Below are positions 34,844-43,989 of a stretch of DNA of 64,000 nucleotides, in pieces. The translations under genes were made by a program, and so were the position numbers. This DNA comes from Gloeocapsa sp. PCC 7428. GTDB lineage: Bacteria; Cyanobacteriota; Cyanobacteriia; Cyanobacteriales; Chroococcidiopsidaceae. A model generated the notes under the pieces. That model did not search any database, was not told the origin of the DNA, and saw only the letters and a program-made list of their open reading frames with translations. The stretch spans positions 1,612,001-1,676,000 of the forward strand of contig NC_019745.1 of assembly GCF_000317555.1 (NCBI RefSeq), read 5' to 3'. Every line of letters starts with the position of its first letter. Positions within the stretch are counted from its first letter, which is position 1.

Positions 34844-36205
34844 ATGTTAGAAGGTTCCATACTCCAACAGCTAGCCACCGCTCACGCTAATACTAAGCAA
34901 CCCCTTAATTTGGGCGTGTATTACAAAAATACCCTCGTCGCGCTTTGTCACGCCTTAGAAGACTGTGTTCTGACCTCGAATAGTCCACCATTAGTCATTA
35001 CCGCGTTTCAACAAGGAAAATGGTATCTCCAAGAGGCAGAAAGATACAGTCAAATCGCACAAAAGGCAAGACACATCGCGATTATGGCAGCACCGGATAC
35101 GGGTTTTGCCGAACATCCGACAAGTCAACTTGCAAATGTCGATTTAGTCGCCTTAGACCCCAAAGATCCTGTAGCGCAAGAGTGGCATTTAATTATTTAT
35201 TCTCCTAGCTACACCGCGATGGTGTTGTGTCAGGAACTATCTGCTGCTGATTATGGAACAGCAGGTAGACCGACAGTAGACCTTGAGCGGAAGTTTTACG
35301 GGTTTTGGACATTTGAGCCAGCACTCGTGCGAGAAACAGTCGATTTAGCGATCGCCCACATCGGCAAATACAACCCTGAACTTCGCCAACAACTTGTGAC
35401 CCAGGTCGCCGCGATCGCCAAAGCAACACCAACGCAATTAGATGATTTGGGTTACACCGTCTCGCGCGTTGTCGATTATCTACAAATCAGTCAAAGCGGC
35501 GTTCATCAGTTAGCACCCGACGCCCAACAAATACTCGATCAAAACTTAGTTTCCAACGAGTTACAAGCCTTTTTACGACTCGCGCAACTGATTGATTTAG
35601 CCGATACCGATAATCCGATGGCGGCAGCAGAAACCGCCGCTTTAGCCGAAACCATCGGGCAATTATTAGACTTACCCGCGTGGCAATTAAAACGCTTGCG
35701 CCTTGCGGGATTACTGCATCGCATCGCCCCTGCAACGGTAGGAGTACAATACGGTGACGAAGCACCAAGTTGCCCGTTAGTCCCCGCAGCCCAAGTATTG
35801 CGAACAATGCCGCGAATGCAGGCGATCGCCCACATCATCACGCACCAAAACGAGTGGTGGGACGGTAGCGGTCAACCTGCGGGTTTATCAGGGCAAGAAA
35901 TTCCTTTAGAATCACGCATTTTGGGCTTAGTTGCAGCGTTTCAAAAACGCGTTACCCAACTCCAAGCATCACAACCACAGCAAACTTCGGTTTTGACACA
36001 AGCGTTAACTGAATTTAAACAACAGCGGGGACAAGCCTGGGAACCAAAACTGATTGACACGCTAGAACTATTAGTGATGGGTTTGCAACAAGGCTTAGAA
36101 TTGCCAATAGCAGCACCAAAAATCAGTGCAGGAATGTGGCTCGTCGAGCCGCAAACGAGTGATGATAGCAACAATGCGAATCAATCAGCAAGGAGTCAGG
36201 TGTGA
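34844..36205 (+). CDS. DICT sensory domain protein with degenerate HD-GYP-like domain
   Basis: A 453-aa putative sensor. The N-terminal DICT domain (about 1-160: LGVYYKNTLVALCHALEDCVL, PPLVITAFQQGKWYLQEAERY, QEWHLIIYSPSYTAMVLCQE) is of the type attached to light- or nucleotide-linked signalling proteins. The C-terminal half (about 235-415) resembles HD-GYP: LRLAGLLHRIAP and HQNEWWDGSGQPAGLSGQEIPLESRILGLV. The metal-binding HD pair has become HR, and the GYP motif reads GQP. Phosphodiesterase activity is therefore unlikely, and it is probably a binding or sensor module. It overlaps the next gene (pentapeptide repeats) by GTGTGA, implying coupled translation. Confidence 0.85.
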   Translation: MLEGSILQQLATAHANTKQPLNLGVYYKNTLVALCHALEDCVLTSNSPPLVITAFQQGKWYLQEAERYSQIAQKARHIAIMAAPDTGFAEHPTSQLANVDLVALDPKDPVAQEWHLIIYSPSYTAMVLCQELSAADYGTAGRPTVDLERKFYGFWTFEPALVRETVDLAIAHIGKYNPELRQQLVTQVAAIAKATPTQLDDLGYTVSRVVDYLQISQSGVHQLAPDAQQILDQNLVSNELQAFLRLAQLIDLADTDNPMAAAETAALAETIGQLLDLPAWQLKRLRLAGLLHRIAPATVGVQYGDEAPSCPLVPAAQVLRTMPRMQAIAHIITHQNEWWDGSGQPAGLSGQEIPLESRILGLVAAFQKRVTQLQASQPQQTSVLTQALTEFKQQRGQAWEPKLIDTLELLVMGLQQGLELPIAAPKISAGMWLVEPQTSDDSNNANQSARSQV

Positions 36206-36879
36206 GTAGCGATCGCCCCACATTCAAGCAAGAAAAAAGCATAGATAAAGAAATTACAGCGCTGCGTTCTGGAGCAAAACACTTACCAGGAGCCAATTTA
36301 GAAGATGCGGAGCTTGCAGGTCTTGCCTTAGAGGGAGTCAATCTAGCAGGCGCAACGCTTGTAGGTGCAAATCTTTCCGGCTGCAAACTAGAACGCGCGC
36401 GATTAGAAGGTGCAAATCTTTTAGGAACGCAGTTAACAGGGACAGACCTACGCGCAAACCTCCTCGGTGCGAATTTGATGCAAGCAGACTTGACAAGTGC
36501 AGACTTACGTGGTAGCAACTTGCGAGGCGCAAACTTAATGGGTGCAAAACTATCACAAGCATCTTGCGCGGGTGCTTTCTTCAGCGGTGCCAATTTAATG
36601 AGTAGTAACCTGCAAGGCGCAGACTTACGCGGTGCAGATTTACGCGGCGTCAACCTCAGTGGTGCTAACCTGCACGGAGCCAATTTGAGTCAAGCCGACT
36701 TACAAGGCGCGTCGCTACAACAAGCCAACCTCGAAGAAGCAGATTTAAGAGGTGCAAACCTCACCGGCGCAAACTTAACCGGAACCAACCTCTTATGTGC
36801 AGAACTTGAAGGAACTCATCTCACCGGAGTCAACCTGACAGGTGCGTGTTTAATTGGTACTAATATCGTTTTACCTTAA
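36202..36879 (+). CDS. Pentapeptide repeat protein
   Basis: A 225-aa protein. Residues from about 30 to the end consist of some 35-38 consecutive A(D/N)LxX pentapeptides (GANLEDAELAGLALEGVNLAGATL...), predicted to form a right-handed quadrilateral beta-helix. The first 25 residues (RPTFKQEKSIDKEITALRSGAKH) are a short helical cap. It has no signal peptide, so it is cytoplasmic. The GTG start overlaps the stop of the DICT/HD gene, so the two products are made together and may act together. Function is not known. Confidence 0.93.
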   Translation: MSSDRPTFKQEKSIDKEITALRSGAKHLPGANLEDAELAGLALEGVNLAGATLVGANLSGCKLERARLEGANLLGTQLTGTDLRANLLGANLMQADLTSADLRGSNLRGANLMGAKLSQASCAGAFFSGANLMSSNLQGADLRGADLRGVNLSGANLHGANLSQADLQGASLQQANLEEADLRGANLTGANLTGTNLLCAELEGTHLTGVNLTGACLIGTNIVLP

Positions 36880-37056
36880 AGTTGCTACATAGAAGAAAGT
36901 AAGAAAGGAGCAGGAGTACAAGGGGGAATTATGATTTATTACACCTTCTTCTAAATTGATACAAACACCCTCCCAATCATAAACATATTGCGTTACTCTG
37001 CTTAAAATCTTCCTCTGCGACCTCTGTGCCTCGGTGGTTCGTTAATCCCTTAATTC

Positions 37057-38409
37057 ATGCATTCCCACCCGCAGTATAACTTTCTCCATCGCTTCTTTCG
37101 ACTAGCAAGCGTCAACATTGTTTCCAACCTTATGGTACCCATCGCGGGTTTGGTAGATGTTGCCTTCCTCGGACACTTAGCAGAAATTCGTCATCTAGCT
37201 GGAGTTGCTTTAGCCACCGTGCTTTTCAACTACATCTACTGGACATTCGGTTTCTTACGCATGGGAACAACTGGCACAACAGCCCAAGCCGTAGGACGTC
37301 AAGACGAACAAAGCGTTGTCCTCATAGGATTACGTAACGCTTTACTCGCGGTAGGCTTAGGACTCGCGATTTTACTCTTGCAGCATCCACTAGGCGAACT
37401 AGGATTTACCTTACTAAGTGCAGCACCAGAAGTCAAAGCGGCGGGAAGAGATTACTACAATAGCCTGATCTGGGGCGCACCTGCGACTTTGTGCAACTTT
37501 GTTCTCATCGGTTGGTTTCTCGGACGCGAACAAAGCGGTAAAGTCTTGCTATTGTCGGCAGTCGCGAATGGAGCTAATATCGCGCTTGATTATCTATTTA
37601 TTGTACACTGGGGGCTAGAAAGTACAGGCGCAGGGCTAGCAACTGCGGCAAGTCAGTATCTGATGTTGGGCGTTGGCGGTATTCTCCTTTTCTGGGAACG
37701 TCAACAGCTATTATTTCGCCTCCAGATCAAACAACTTTTAGACTCGACGGCGTTGAAAGCTACTTTTACACTCAACCGAGATATTTTAATTCGTACCCTG
37801 GCACTCGTTTCCATCTTTGCTTTATTTACTAACCTCAGTTCCGCACTTGGAACAAATGTGCTAGCAACAAATACATTGTTAATGCAAGTTGTCACTCTTG
37901 CTGCCTACTTTATCGATGGACTAGCATTTGCTACCGAAAGTCTAGCAGGAATTTTTCAAGGTCAAGGTTCGAGTCTACTGCTGCCATTGCTTTTGGTTTC
38001 TGGAAGCGCTAGCCTCGTTGTCGGATTCGTGTTTGCGATCGCCTTTGCGCAATTTCCACTGCCTCTCTTCGGGCTATTGACAAATCATACTACTGTCATT
38101 GCTCAAATTAGCAATTATGTGTGGTGGCTGTTACCTGTTCTCGGTTTTGGTTCTTTAGCTTATATGCTCGATGGCTACTTTTTAGGTTTAACCGCAGGGC
38201 GCGTTTTGCGTCAAGCGAGTCTAGTTGCAGCGATGGTTGGTGCGATCGCGCTAGTTACCGCTTATCGCTTCCAAAGTAACCACGTGTTATGGTTCGCACT
38301 ATCATGTTTTATGGCAGCACGCGTTATCTCGCTTGCTTTCCAGATACCAAAAAGTTTAGCCGCTGCCGTATCCCCAACGCCAGTATCGCCAAAAATAACA
38401 ACCCCATAA
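37057..38409 (+). CDS. MATE-family (DinF-like) efflux transporter
   Basis: A 450-aa, 12-span multidrug/toxin extrusion transporter driven by H+ or Na+. Family blocks are NIVSNLMVPIAGLVDVAFLGHL, GFLRMGTTGTTAQAVG, RDYYNSLIWGAPATLCNFVLIGWFLG, ANIALDYLFIVHWGLESTGAGLATAASQY and YFIDGLAFATESLAGIFQG. It belongs to the DinF subgroup. Its last 86 bases are also the antisense end of the CPBP protease gene on the minus strand. Confidence 0.94.
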   Translation: MHSHPQYNFLHRFFRLASVNIVSNLMVPIAGLVDVAFLGHLAEIRHLAGVALATVLFNYIYWTFGFLRMGTTGTTAQAVGRQDEQSVVLIGLRNALLAVGLGLAILLLQHPLGELGFTLLSAAPEVKAAGRDYYNSLIWGAPATLCNFVLIGWFLGREQSGKVLLLSAVANGANIALDYLFIVHWGLESTGAGLATAASQYLMLGVGGILLFWERQQLLFRLQIKQLLDSTALKATFTLNRDILIRTLALVSIFALFTNLSSALGTNVLATNTLLMQVVTLAAYFIDGLAFATESLAGIFQGQGSSLLLPLLLVSGSASLVVGFVFAIAFAQFPLPLFGLLTNHTTVIAQISNYVWWLLPVLGFGSLAYMLDGYFLGLTAGRVLRQASLVAAMVGAIALVTAYRFQSNHVLWFALSCFMAARVISLAFQIPKSLAAAVSPTPVSPKITTP

Positions 38410-39166
38410 CCCCAGCAAGTGGGTTACGATCGACACCCGTTATCCAATCAGGTACTTGACCAGAGTATTGCGTCAATTGCCCGACATTAATGATGTAATA
38501 TCCCCAGATTAAACCTGCGTGTAAACCAATTGGTAAGCCAAGGCGATTTCGCAATCGTTTCGCCCAAACTAAAGTGAGTCCCAGGACAATTAATGCGGGA
38601 AATTGTGGTAAGGTGCGCAAAATTTCTGGTAGCGGTTTAATAAAGTGCAACAGCGCAAATAAAATAGCATTCACCCACAGTGCTACTGCTGGGCGATAAT
38701 CGCGTTCTAACTCATCAAGCAACCAACCGCGAAACAACAACTCTTCTGCAAAACCAACGGCGATCGCAACGATCAAGCCTTCTAAAATGATTTGTGGTAA
38801 CAAAACAGTGCTAGGAAGCCAAACTAACCAACCTAGCCAACCTTCCACTAAAAATAAACTAAAAACTAAAATAACTCCGATAACAAGTCCACGGAGTAAA
38901 TCTAACCAATTGCGTCGCGTTCTGACTAAACCATAATGCTGTAAAATTCGACGCTGATGATAAACGCACTTTCCCCACCAGCGTAGGAGGAAAATAAACT
39001 CTCCATACAACAGCAGCATTGTCAAAATGCTAACAGTATTAGGATCGCGCCCTAATAAATAAATCGGGATGGCAATTGGCAACCACATCAGCAGTAATGC
39101 CAATATAAAAAATCCCAGTCTAATAGGAACTGGATAACGCGCGATACTACTAATCTTATGCCGCAA
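38324..39166 (-). CDS. CPBP/CAAX-type intramembrane metalloprotease
   Basis: A 280-aa polytopic membrane protein of the CPBP (Abi/CaaX-like) glutamic-type protease family. The motif EELLFRGWLLDELERDYRP carries the EExxxR pair. A later His is in LLHFIKPLPE, and the GLPIGLHAGLIWGYYI block gives the third site. About 7-8 hydrophobic segments are present. The start is TTG at 39166, 11 bases after the clpS stop, so clpS and this gene form an operon. Its 3' end overlaps the convergent MATE gene by 86 bases. The substrate is unknown. Confidence 0.9.
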   Translation of the reverse strand: MRHKISSIARYPVPIRLGFFILALLLMWLPIAIPIYLLGRDPNTVSILTMLLLYGEFIFLLRWWGKCVYHQRRILQHYGLVRTRRNWLDLLRGLVIGVILVFSLFLVEGWLGWLVWLPSTVLLPQIILEGLIVAIAVGFAEELLFRGWLLDELERDYRPAVALWVNAILFALLHFIKPLPEILRTLPQFPALIVLGLTLVWAKRLRNRLGLPIGLHAGLIWGYYIINVGQLTQYSGQVPDWITGVDRNPLAGVMGLLFLAILALGIRQRLNFLVSGKQAR

Positions 39167-39177
39167 CGATGTTTTAG

Positions 39178-39459
39178 TTATTCCTCTGGTTCAATCGTGC
39201 TGGTTAAACCGTGATTTTTCAATGTTTCACAGTAAAACTCAGCGTGTTCTTGCGCGCAGGTAATGACAAGCGCCATTCCATTTGTGTGCGCTTCCATCAT
39301 AATGCTAACCGCCTGCGGCTGAGTAATACTCGGTACGGTTTGCATTAACACCTGCACGACATACTCCATACTGTTGTAGTCATCATTATGAAGTAGTACG
39401 CGGTATCGAGGTGCGAGCTTTCTGTTCGTTGAACGCTTCTCAAGAGTTTCGACAGACAC
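39178..39459 (-). CDS. clpS: ATP-dependent Clp protease adaptor ClpS
   Basis: Adaptor that delivers N-degron substrates to ClpAP/ClpCP. It is 93 aa. The core reads RYRVLLHNDDYNSMEYVVQVL, with the Asp pair that holds the N-terminal residue. QAVSIMMEAHTNGMALVITCAQEHAEFYCETLKNHGLTSTIEPEE completes the fold. The start is GTG. It is followed at 11 bases by the CPBP protease, a frequent neighbour in cyanobacteria. Confidence 0.96.
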   Translation of the reverse strand: MSVETLEKRSTNRKLAPRYRVLLHNDDYNSMEYVVQVLMQTVPSITQPQAVSIMMEAHTNGMALVITCAQEHAEFYCETLKNHGLTSTIEPEE

Positions 39460-39682
39460 TGCTATCCACTTTTTTCATTCACTACAACAAACTGTTAAAA
39501 CGTTGCTTAACAGTTATTCATTTATTTTATCTCATCTCAACTGATTCGCAAGCTGCCGGTTCCCCACTACCCTGAGGATAAAACATCGCGATCGCTCTGA
39601 AAGTGTGATTGACTTTGGATGACTTTGTAAAATTGGACTAAGCAGCAACAAATGTAACACAGCTGCTGTGGAGTCAGTATTA

Positions 39683-40069
39683 ATGGACTTTAACTGTGAC
39701 TTTCAACCGCGACAAATTGTTTACTTAGAAAATGACAATCAACGTTTGTATGCAGAAGTCATTCAAGTCGTAGAGTCGCGTCGGATGTGCTGGGTACGTC
39801 CCTTGGTGTTAGTGACTTATTCTGGCGACGTTACTTCCGAACAGCCACCCGTAGCTACTGATTTACGCTTTGCTGCGGACTTACTTTGGCATAGTATCTT
39901 GTTTCGTCCTGCTTTAGATACCGAGGTCATTCCTTTTTTAGTCGAACCATTAGCTACAGAACCTGCTGCGGAGACTCATTCAGCTAGTGTGGCGCAACTC
40001 AATCAGTTTATTCGTCGCGTCTGGCAAATGTCTGAGGATTATCCTCGCACAGAACTTGACAGTGGCTAA
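39683..40069 (+). CDS. Hypothetical cyanobacterial protein, about 128 aa
   Basis: I do not recognise a named family. The N-terminal part looks like a small beta-barrel (FQPRQIVYLENDNQRLYAEVIQVVESRRMCWVRPLVLV), and the C-terminal part is helical (SVAQLNQFIRRVWQMSED). There are no membrane segments. ATG 39683 is preferred because GGAG lies 10 bases before it; a GTG at 39668 is possible. It is divergent from clpS. Confidence 0.72.
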   Translation: MDFNCDFQPRQIVYLENDNQRLYAEVIQVVESRRMCWVRPLVLVTYSGDVTSEQPPVATDLRFAADLLWHSILFRPALDTEVIPFLVEPLATEPAAETHSASVAQLNQFIRRVWQMSEDYPRTELDSG

Positions 40070-40139
40070 GGGCGCGTACTAGCAGCTTTTATGCCGTTAT
40101 TTCAATATCGAATAAGTCAGTGTTGAACCTTACACAGCT

Positions 40140-40334
40140 TCAAAAGCTGGGCACAAGCTTGATTCTACCTGCGTCCATCTCTGCCATTAATAACTCTAGC
40201 GCTTCGTAATCTATATCAGAAATATGACCTTGCGCGGTTAACTCAGAGTTAATTGCATTTTCAATGTCAGGTGTTAAACGTTTGATGTATAGTGCTTTTT
40301 CTACTAATTGGCGAATGCCATATCTACTTTTCAT
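40140..40334 (-). CDS. Hypothetical 64-aa protein
   Basis: A small acidic protein (MKSRYGIRQLVEKALYIKRLT ... DYEALELLMAEMDAGRIKLVPSF), probably all helical, no membrane segment. Its pattern, an N-terminal basic helix and a C-terminal EMDxGRIxLVP tail, resembles small anonymous cyanobacterial proteins. I cannot name a family. Confidence 0.65.
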   Translation of the reverse strand: MKSRYGIRQLVEKALYIKRLTPDIENAINSELTAQGHISDIDYEALELLMAEMDAGRIKLVPSF

Positions 40335-40879
40335 ACTAAGTTTTTTATTTTATTTTCCTCTATTTTCTAGTATCTATATGGTAGCAAAAATGTATGAAAT
40401 CATGCTGTCTACGTGATTCATATCACTGAAATCTAACTAACTATTTATGCCGCAAGATAGATGCTATGAGAAGCATAAAGAATGAACTTTACTTAATCTT
40501 TATATAAACTCCCATACATCGCGAATTAACTTTAACAAACGCTTATAAAAAAAATACTGCTTAGTGATTTTACCTTAATTTACGCACAAATTGATCTTCT
40601 TTGTAGTAGAAGCGACATGAATTTCTTTACCGTATTCTAGCGATACAAGTAGGACGTGTTAAAGGTAAGCAAGAACTTAAAGAAATTTTCGATGCAGTTA
40701 TGAAAATGTTTTTTCGTATAAGTGTATACTTTATATTTTTGTAGATTAATGATAGGTTTAAACAACCAAGTTGGAAAAATCAAGATTCAGTACTTCACTG
40801 TATACACATTTTCCAAACGTATCTCTATTATCAAGTTGTTAACTATCAGGTAATTGGTGAGTAGCTTCAGCAAAAACGT
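40335..40879. other. AT-rich intergenic region upstream of the STAS gene
   Basis: 545 bases. A stretch at about 40647-40712 would read IQVGRVKGKQELKEIFDAVMKM, which looks protein-like but has no start or following domain. It could be a gene relic. A near-palindrome GTATAAGTGTATAC lies at about 40717-40730. The rest is featureless. Confidence 0.4.
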
Positions 40880-41272
40880 ATGATGCAAACAATGATTGCC
40901 TATCCAAAGATTAAGCTAATTAAACCTTACGGTTTTTTTGATGCTGCAAATGCGGCAGAATTTCAACGACAACTAAAAATAGCAGTTACCCAAGATGACC
41001 ACACTGGTATCTTAGTAGATATGGAAAACGTGGAATCTATTAATAGTGCGGGTCTAATCGCGTTGGTTCAGAGTTTAAATCTCGCGAAAACTTGGGGAAA
41101 AAGATTCAGTCTGTGTGCGGTGTCACCAGCATTGCGGATAATTTTTGAATTAACTCAGCTTGATCTTGTATTAGAGATCTTTGAAAGTTTTGCGGCTTTT
41201 GAAGCAGCGATCGCGATTCCAGAGGTAGCAACAGCGCATAGCTACTATTCACAGCAAAGTATGTGTGCATAG
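40880..41272 (+). CDS. STAS-domain protein (anti-sigma-factor-antagonist-like)
   Basis: A 130-aa single STAS domain. The core is KLIKPYGFFDAANAAEFQRQLKIAV, GILVDMENVESINSAGLIALVQSLNLAKTWGKRFSLCAVSPALRIIFELTQLD. The Ser of ESINSAGL occupies the position phosphorylated in SpoIIAA-like antagonists. No partner kinase, phosphatase or sigma factor lies next to it. It probably takes part in a partner-switching signal pathway. Confidence 0.9.
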   Translation: MMQTMIAYPKIKLIKPYGFFDAANAAEFQRQLKIAVTQDDHTGILVDMENVESINSAGLIALVQSLNLAKTWGKRFSLCAVSPALRIIFELTQLDLVLEIFESFAAFEAAIAIPEVATAHSYYSQQSMCA

Positions 41273-41373
41273 TCAAGCTGTATTATGAGAAAGCATTAAA
41301 TTTAACAGATAAAACTGTTAACGCTAATAGTGTTAAGGTTGAAATGAGTAGCGCCTATTAGCTGATAAGTACA

Positions 41374-43989
41374 GTGACAGTTGCTGTTGAAAGATTAATT
41401 ACATCTGAGATCTCACGACCCGCGCGTTATCTAGGAAACGAGCTAGGGGCGGTTCATAAACCCTGGGATGCTGCTAAAGTCCGCTGGGTACTAACTTATC
41501 CAGAACTTTATGAAGTCGGTGCATCTAACTTGGGGCATATCATTCTGTACAATATTCTGAACGCGCAACCGCGAGAATTATGCGATCGCGCCTATTTACC
41601 TGCGCCCGACTTAGCGGCTAAACTGCGTGCAACGCAAACGCCTTTATTTGCTGTCGAATCTAAGCGCTCTTTACAAGAATTTGATATTCTCGGCTTCAGC
41701 TTAAGCTATGAGCTTGGTGCAACCAATATTTTAGAGATGTTGGATTTAGCCGGAATTCCGCTGACATGGAAAGATAGACAAGCTTCAAATACCTATCCAC
41801 TCATTTTTGCAGGCGGGCAAACCGCAACCTCAAATCCCGAACCCTACGCGGACTTTTTCGACTTTTTTGCCCTAGGAGACGGTGAAGAATTACTTCCAGA
41901 AATCGGCTTAGTCATAGAAGAAGGTAAAACACGCGGATTAAGCCGTCAAGATTTATTACTCGACTTGGCACAAATCCCAGGGGTTTATGTGCCGCAATTT
42001 TATGATATGGCAGCCGATGGCTCAATATACCCAAATACTGTAGATGTGCCAAGGCGAATTCTCCGCCGCGTTGCTGCCCCAATACCTGCATATTCAATTG
42101 GCTTAGTTCCTTATGTAGAAACCGTCCACGATCGCCTGACAATTGAAATTCGGCGGGGGTGTACGCGGGGTTGTCGTTTTTGTCAACCAGGAATGCTGAC
42201 ACGTCCAGCACGCGATGTCGAACCCGAAGCAGTAGTCACCGCAATTGAGCAGGGAATGCGCGCTACAGGCTACAATGAGTTTTCGCTGCTATCACTATCA
42301 TGTTCGGATTATCTATCGCTACCAGCGGTAGGAATGGAAATCAAAAATCGCTTGCAAGCGGAGAATATTTCATTATCGTTACCCAGCCAACGTGTCGATC
42401 GCTTTGATGAAAATATTGCGCAGATCTTAGGCGGCACGCGACAGTCAGGGTTAACGTTTGCGCCCGAAGCTGGAACGCAACGGCTGCGGGATATTGTCAA
42501 TAAAGGGTTAACAAACGAAGAACTGCTAGGCGGTGTGAAAACAGCTTGGGAACAAGGTTGGGATAAAATCAAGCTGTATTTTATGATCGGTTTACCAGGC
42601 GAAACAGATGTAGATGTTTTGGGAATTGCGGAAACCGTAGCTTGGTTGCAACGCGAGTGTCGCGCTAAAGGGAGAAGACCACTCGCATTTAATTTAACGA
42701 TTTCTAACTTTACACCGAAGCCGCATACTCCATTTCAATGGCACTCGGTTTCTACGGCTGAGTTTGAACGGAAACAAGAACTATTACGTCAGGAATTTCG
42801 CCGGATGCGGGGAGTCAAAGCGAACTTCACCGATGTGCGCATTTCAGCGATGGAAGATTTTATCGGTAGAGGCGATCGCCGACTTGGTAGTGTGATTCGG
42901 CGGGCGTGGGAACTCGGTGCAGGTATGGATGCCTGGTATGACAGTGTAGAACGAGCTTTTAATGCTTGGGGCGAAGCGATCGCCGAAGCTGGATTAAGTT
43001 GGAAATATCGTCAAATTGAAGGGGTCAGAGGTCAGGGGTCAGAGGTCAGCGAAGAGATAGCTGAAGGACAACCTGCGCTTGATACTCCATTACCTTGGGA
43101 TCATATTGATACCGGAATTAGTAAGCAGTGGTTAAAAGAGGATCTGCAACGCGCTTTAGCAGCAGCCATAGTACCCGATTGTTCATTTGATAGTTGTTCG
43201 CATTGTGGAGTGTGTAGTACTGATTTTGGACATAATATCGTTATTGAACCACCGCCGATTCCCGAATTTATAGGTGATTTTGTGCCAAAAACAACCAAGG
43301 TGCAGCGCTTACGCGTTCATTTTGGCAAGCTGGGCGATATGGCTTTAGTCGGTCATCTTGATTTGGTACGATTGTTTGATCGGGCAATTCGTCGAGCCGC
43401 GTTACCAATTTCGTTTACAGGTGGCTTTCATCCGAGTCCGCGCATGAGTATTGCGCAAGCATTACCGTTAGGTGCAACCAGTAGCGGTGAGATTATTGAC
43501 TTTGAGTTAACGCAAGAAGTAGCTCCGCAGGAGTTTCAACACCGATTAAGTCAACAATTGCCGAGCGATATGCCAGTTTACAGCGTAGCTGTTGTCGATT
43601 TGAAAGCACCCGCCGCAACTCAAATTTTAAACAAAGCTGAGTATTTGATTACTGTTACGACAACAAACCAGACAACTTCTGCACAATGGCAAGAATGGGT
43701 AGCAGCGATCGCCAACTCAAAAGTAATTTGGTTTGAGCAAACAAGTAAATCTGGTAAACGCCAAAACGTCAATTTACGCGATCGCTTGTTTGAGTTATCC
43801 GTTGAACCACGCGAAGCAAATACCATAATCCGCTATGTCGGTAGCTGTCGTAATGATGGTACGCAACTTCGACCAGAGCAAGTTATCTTTATGTTGGAGC
43901 AAGTTGCGCCTCAGCAAGAATTTTATATCCGGCACATCCACCGCCAGCAGTTAATCTTGGAAGAAAACTCAAGCGAAGCAGTATCTTAG
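41374..43989 (+). CDS. TIGR03960-type B12-binding radical SAM protein with TIGR03936/DUF2344 domain
   Basis: A large 871-aa protein with two parts. Residues 1-600 are a radical SAM protein with a B12-binding-like N terminus (YPELYEVGASNLG) and the cluster motif RRGCTRGCRFCQPGM (CxxxCxxC). From about 650 a DUF2344/TIGR03936 domain follows (RLRVHFGKLGDMALVGHLDLVRLFDRAIRRAALPISFTGGFHPSPRMSIAQALPLG). The fusion is normal in cyanobacteria, where the gene sits close to rne, as here. A Cys-rich CSFDSCSHCGVC linker separates the parts. In the linker just before it, GTCAGAG heptamers encode GVRGQGSEVSEE. The start is GTG. Confidence 0.93.
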   Translation: MTVAVERLITSEISRPARYLGNELGAVHKPWDAAKVRWVLTYPELYEVGASNLGHIILYNILNAQPRELCDRAYLPAPDLAAKLRATQTPLFAVESKRSLQEFDILGFSLSYELGATNILEMLDLAGIPLTWKDRQASNTYPLIFAGGQTATSNPEPYADFFDFFALGDGEELLPEIGLVIEEGKTRGLSRQDLLLDLAQIPGVYVPQFYDMAADGSIYPNTVDVPRRILRRVAAPIPAYSIGLVPYVETVHDRLTIEIRRGCTRGCRFCQPGMLTRPARDVEPEAVVTAIEQGMRATGYNEFSLLSLSCSDYLSLPAVGMEIKNRLQAENISLSLPSQRVDRFDENIAQILGGTRQSGLTFAPEAGTQRLRDIVNKGLTNEELLGGVKTAWEQGWDKIKLYFMIGLPGETDVDVLGIAETVAWLQRECRAKGRRPLAFNLTISNFTPKPHTPFQWHSVSTAEFERKQELLRQEFRRMRGVKANFTDVRISAMEDFIGRGDRRLGSVIRRAWELGAGMDAWYDSVERAFNAWGEAIAEAGLSWKYRQIEGVRGQGSEVSEEIAEGQPALDTPLPWDHIDTGISKQWLKEDLQRALAAAIVPDCSFDSCSHCGVCSTDFGHNIVIEPPPIPEFIGDFVPKTTKVQRLRVHFGKLGDMALVGHLDLVRLFDRAIRRAALPISFTGGFHPSPRMSIAQALPLGATSSGEIIDFELTQEVAPQEFQHRLSQQLPSDMPVYSVAVVDLKAPAATQILNKAEYLITVTTTNQTTSAQWQEWVAAIANSKVIWFEQTSKSGKRQNVNLRDRLFELSVEPREANTIIRYVGSCRNDGTQLRPEQVIFMLEQVAPQQEFYIRHIHRQQLILEENSSEAVS
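43020..43050 (+). repeat. In-frame GTCAGAG/GGTCAGG heptamers in radical SAM gene
   Basis: GGGGTCAGAGGTCAGGGGTCAGAGGTCAGC, about four heptamers, translated as GVRGQGSEVS. The same heptamer occurs in intergenic DNA (32957-32989) and in the chelatase gene (48881-48908). Confidence 0.85.

Noticed and set aside
36123..36683. 186-codon minus-strand frame rich in APRK/LAP repeats
   Set aside because: Complement of the pentapeptide repeat coding sequence, which produces an artificial repeat on the other strand.
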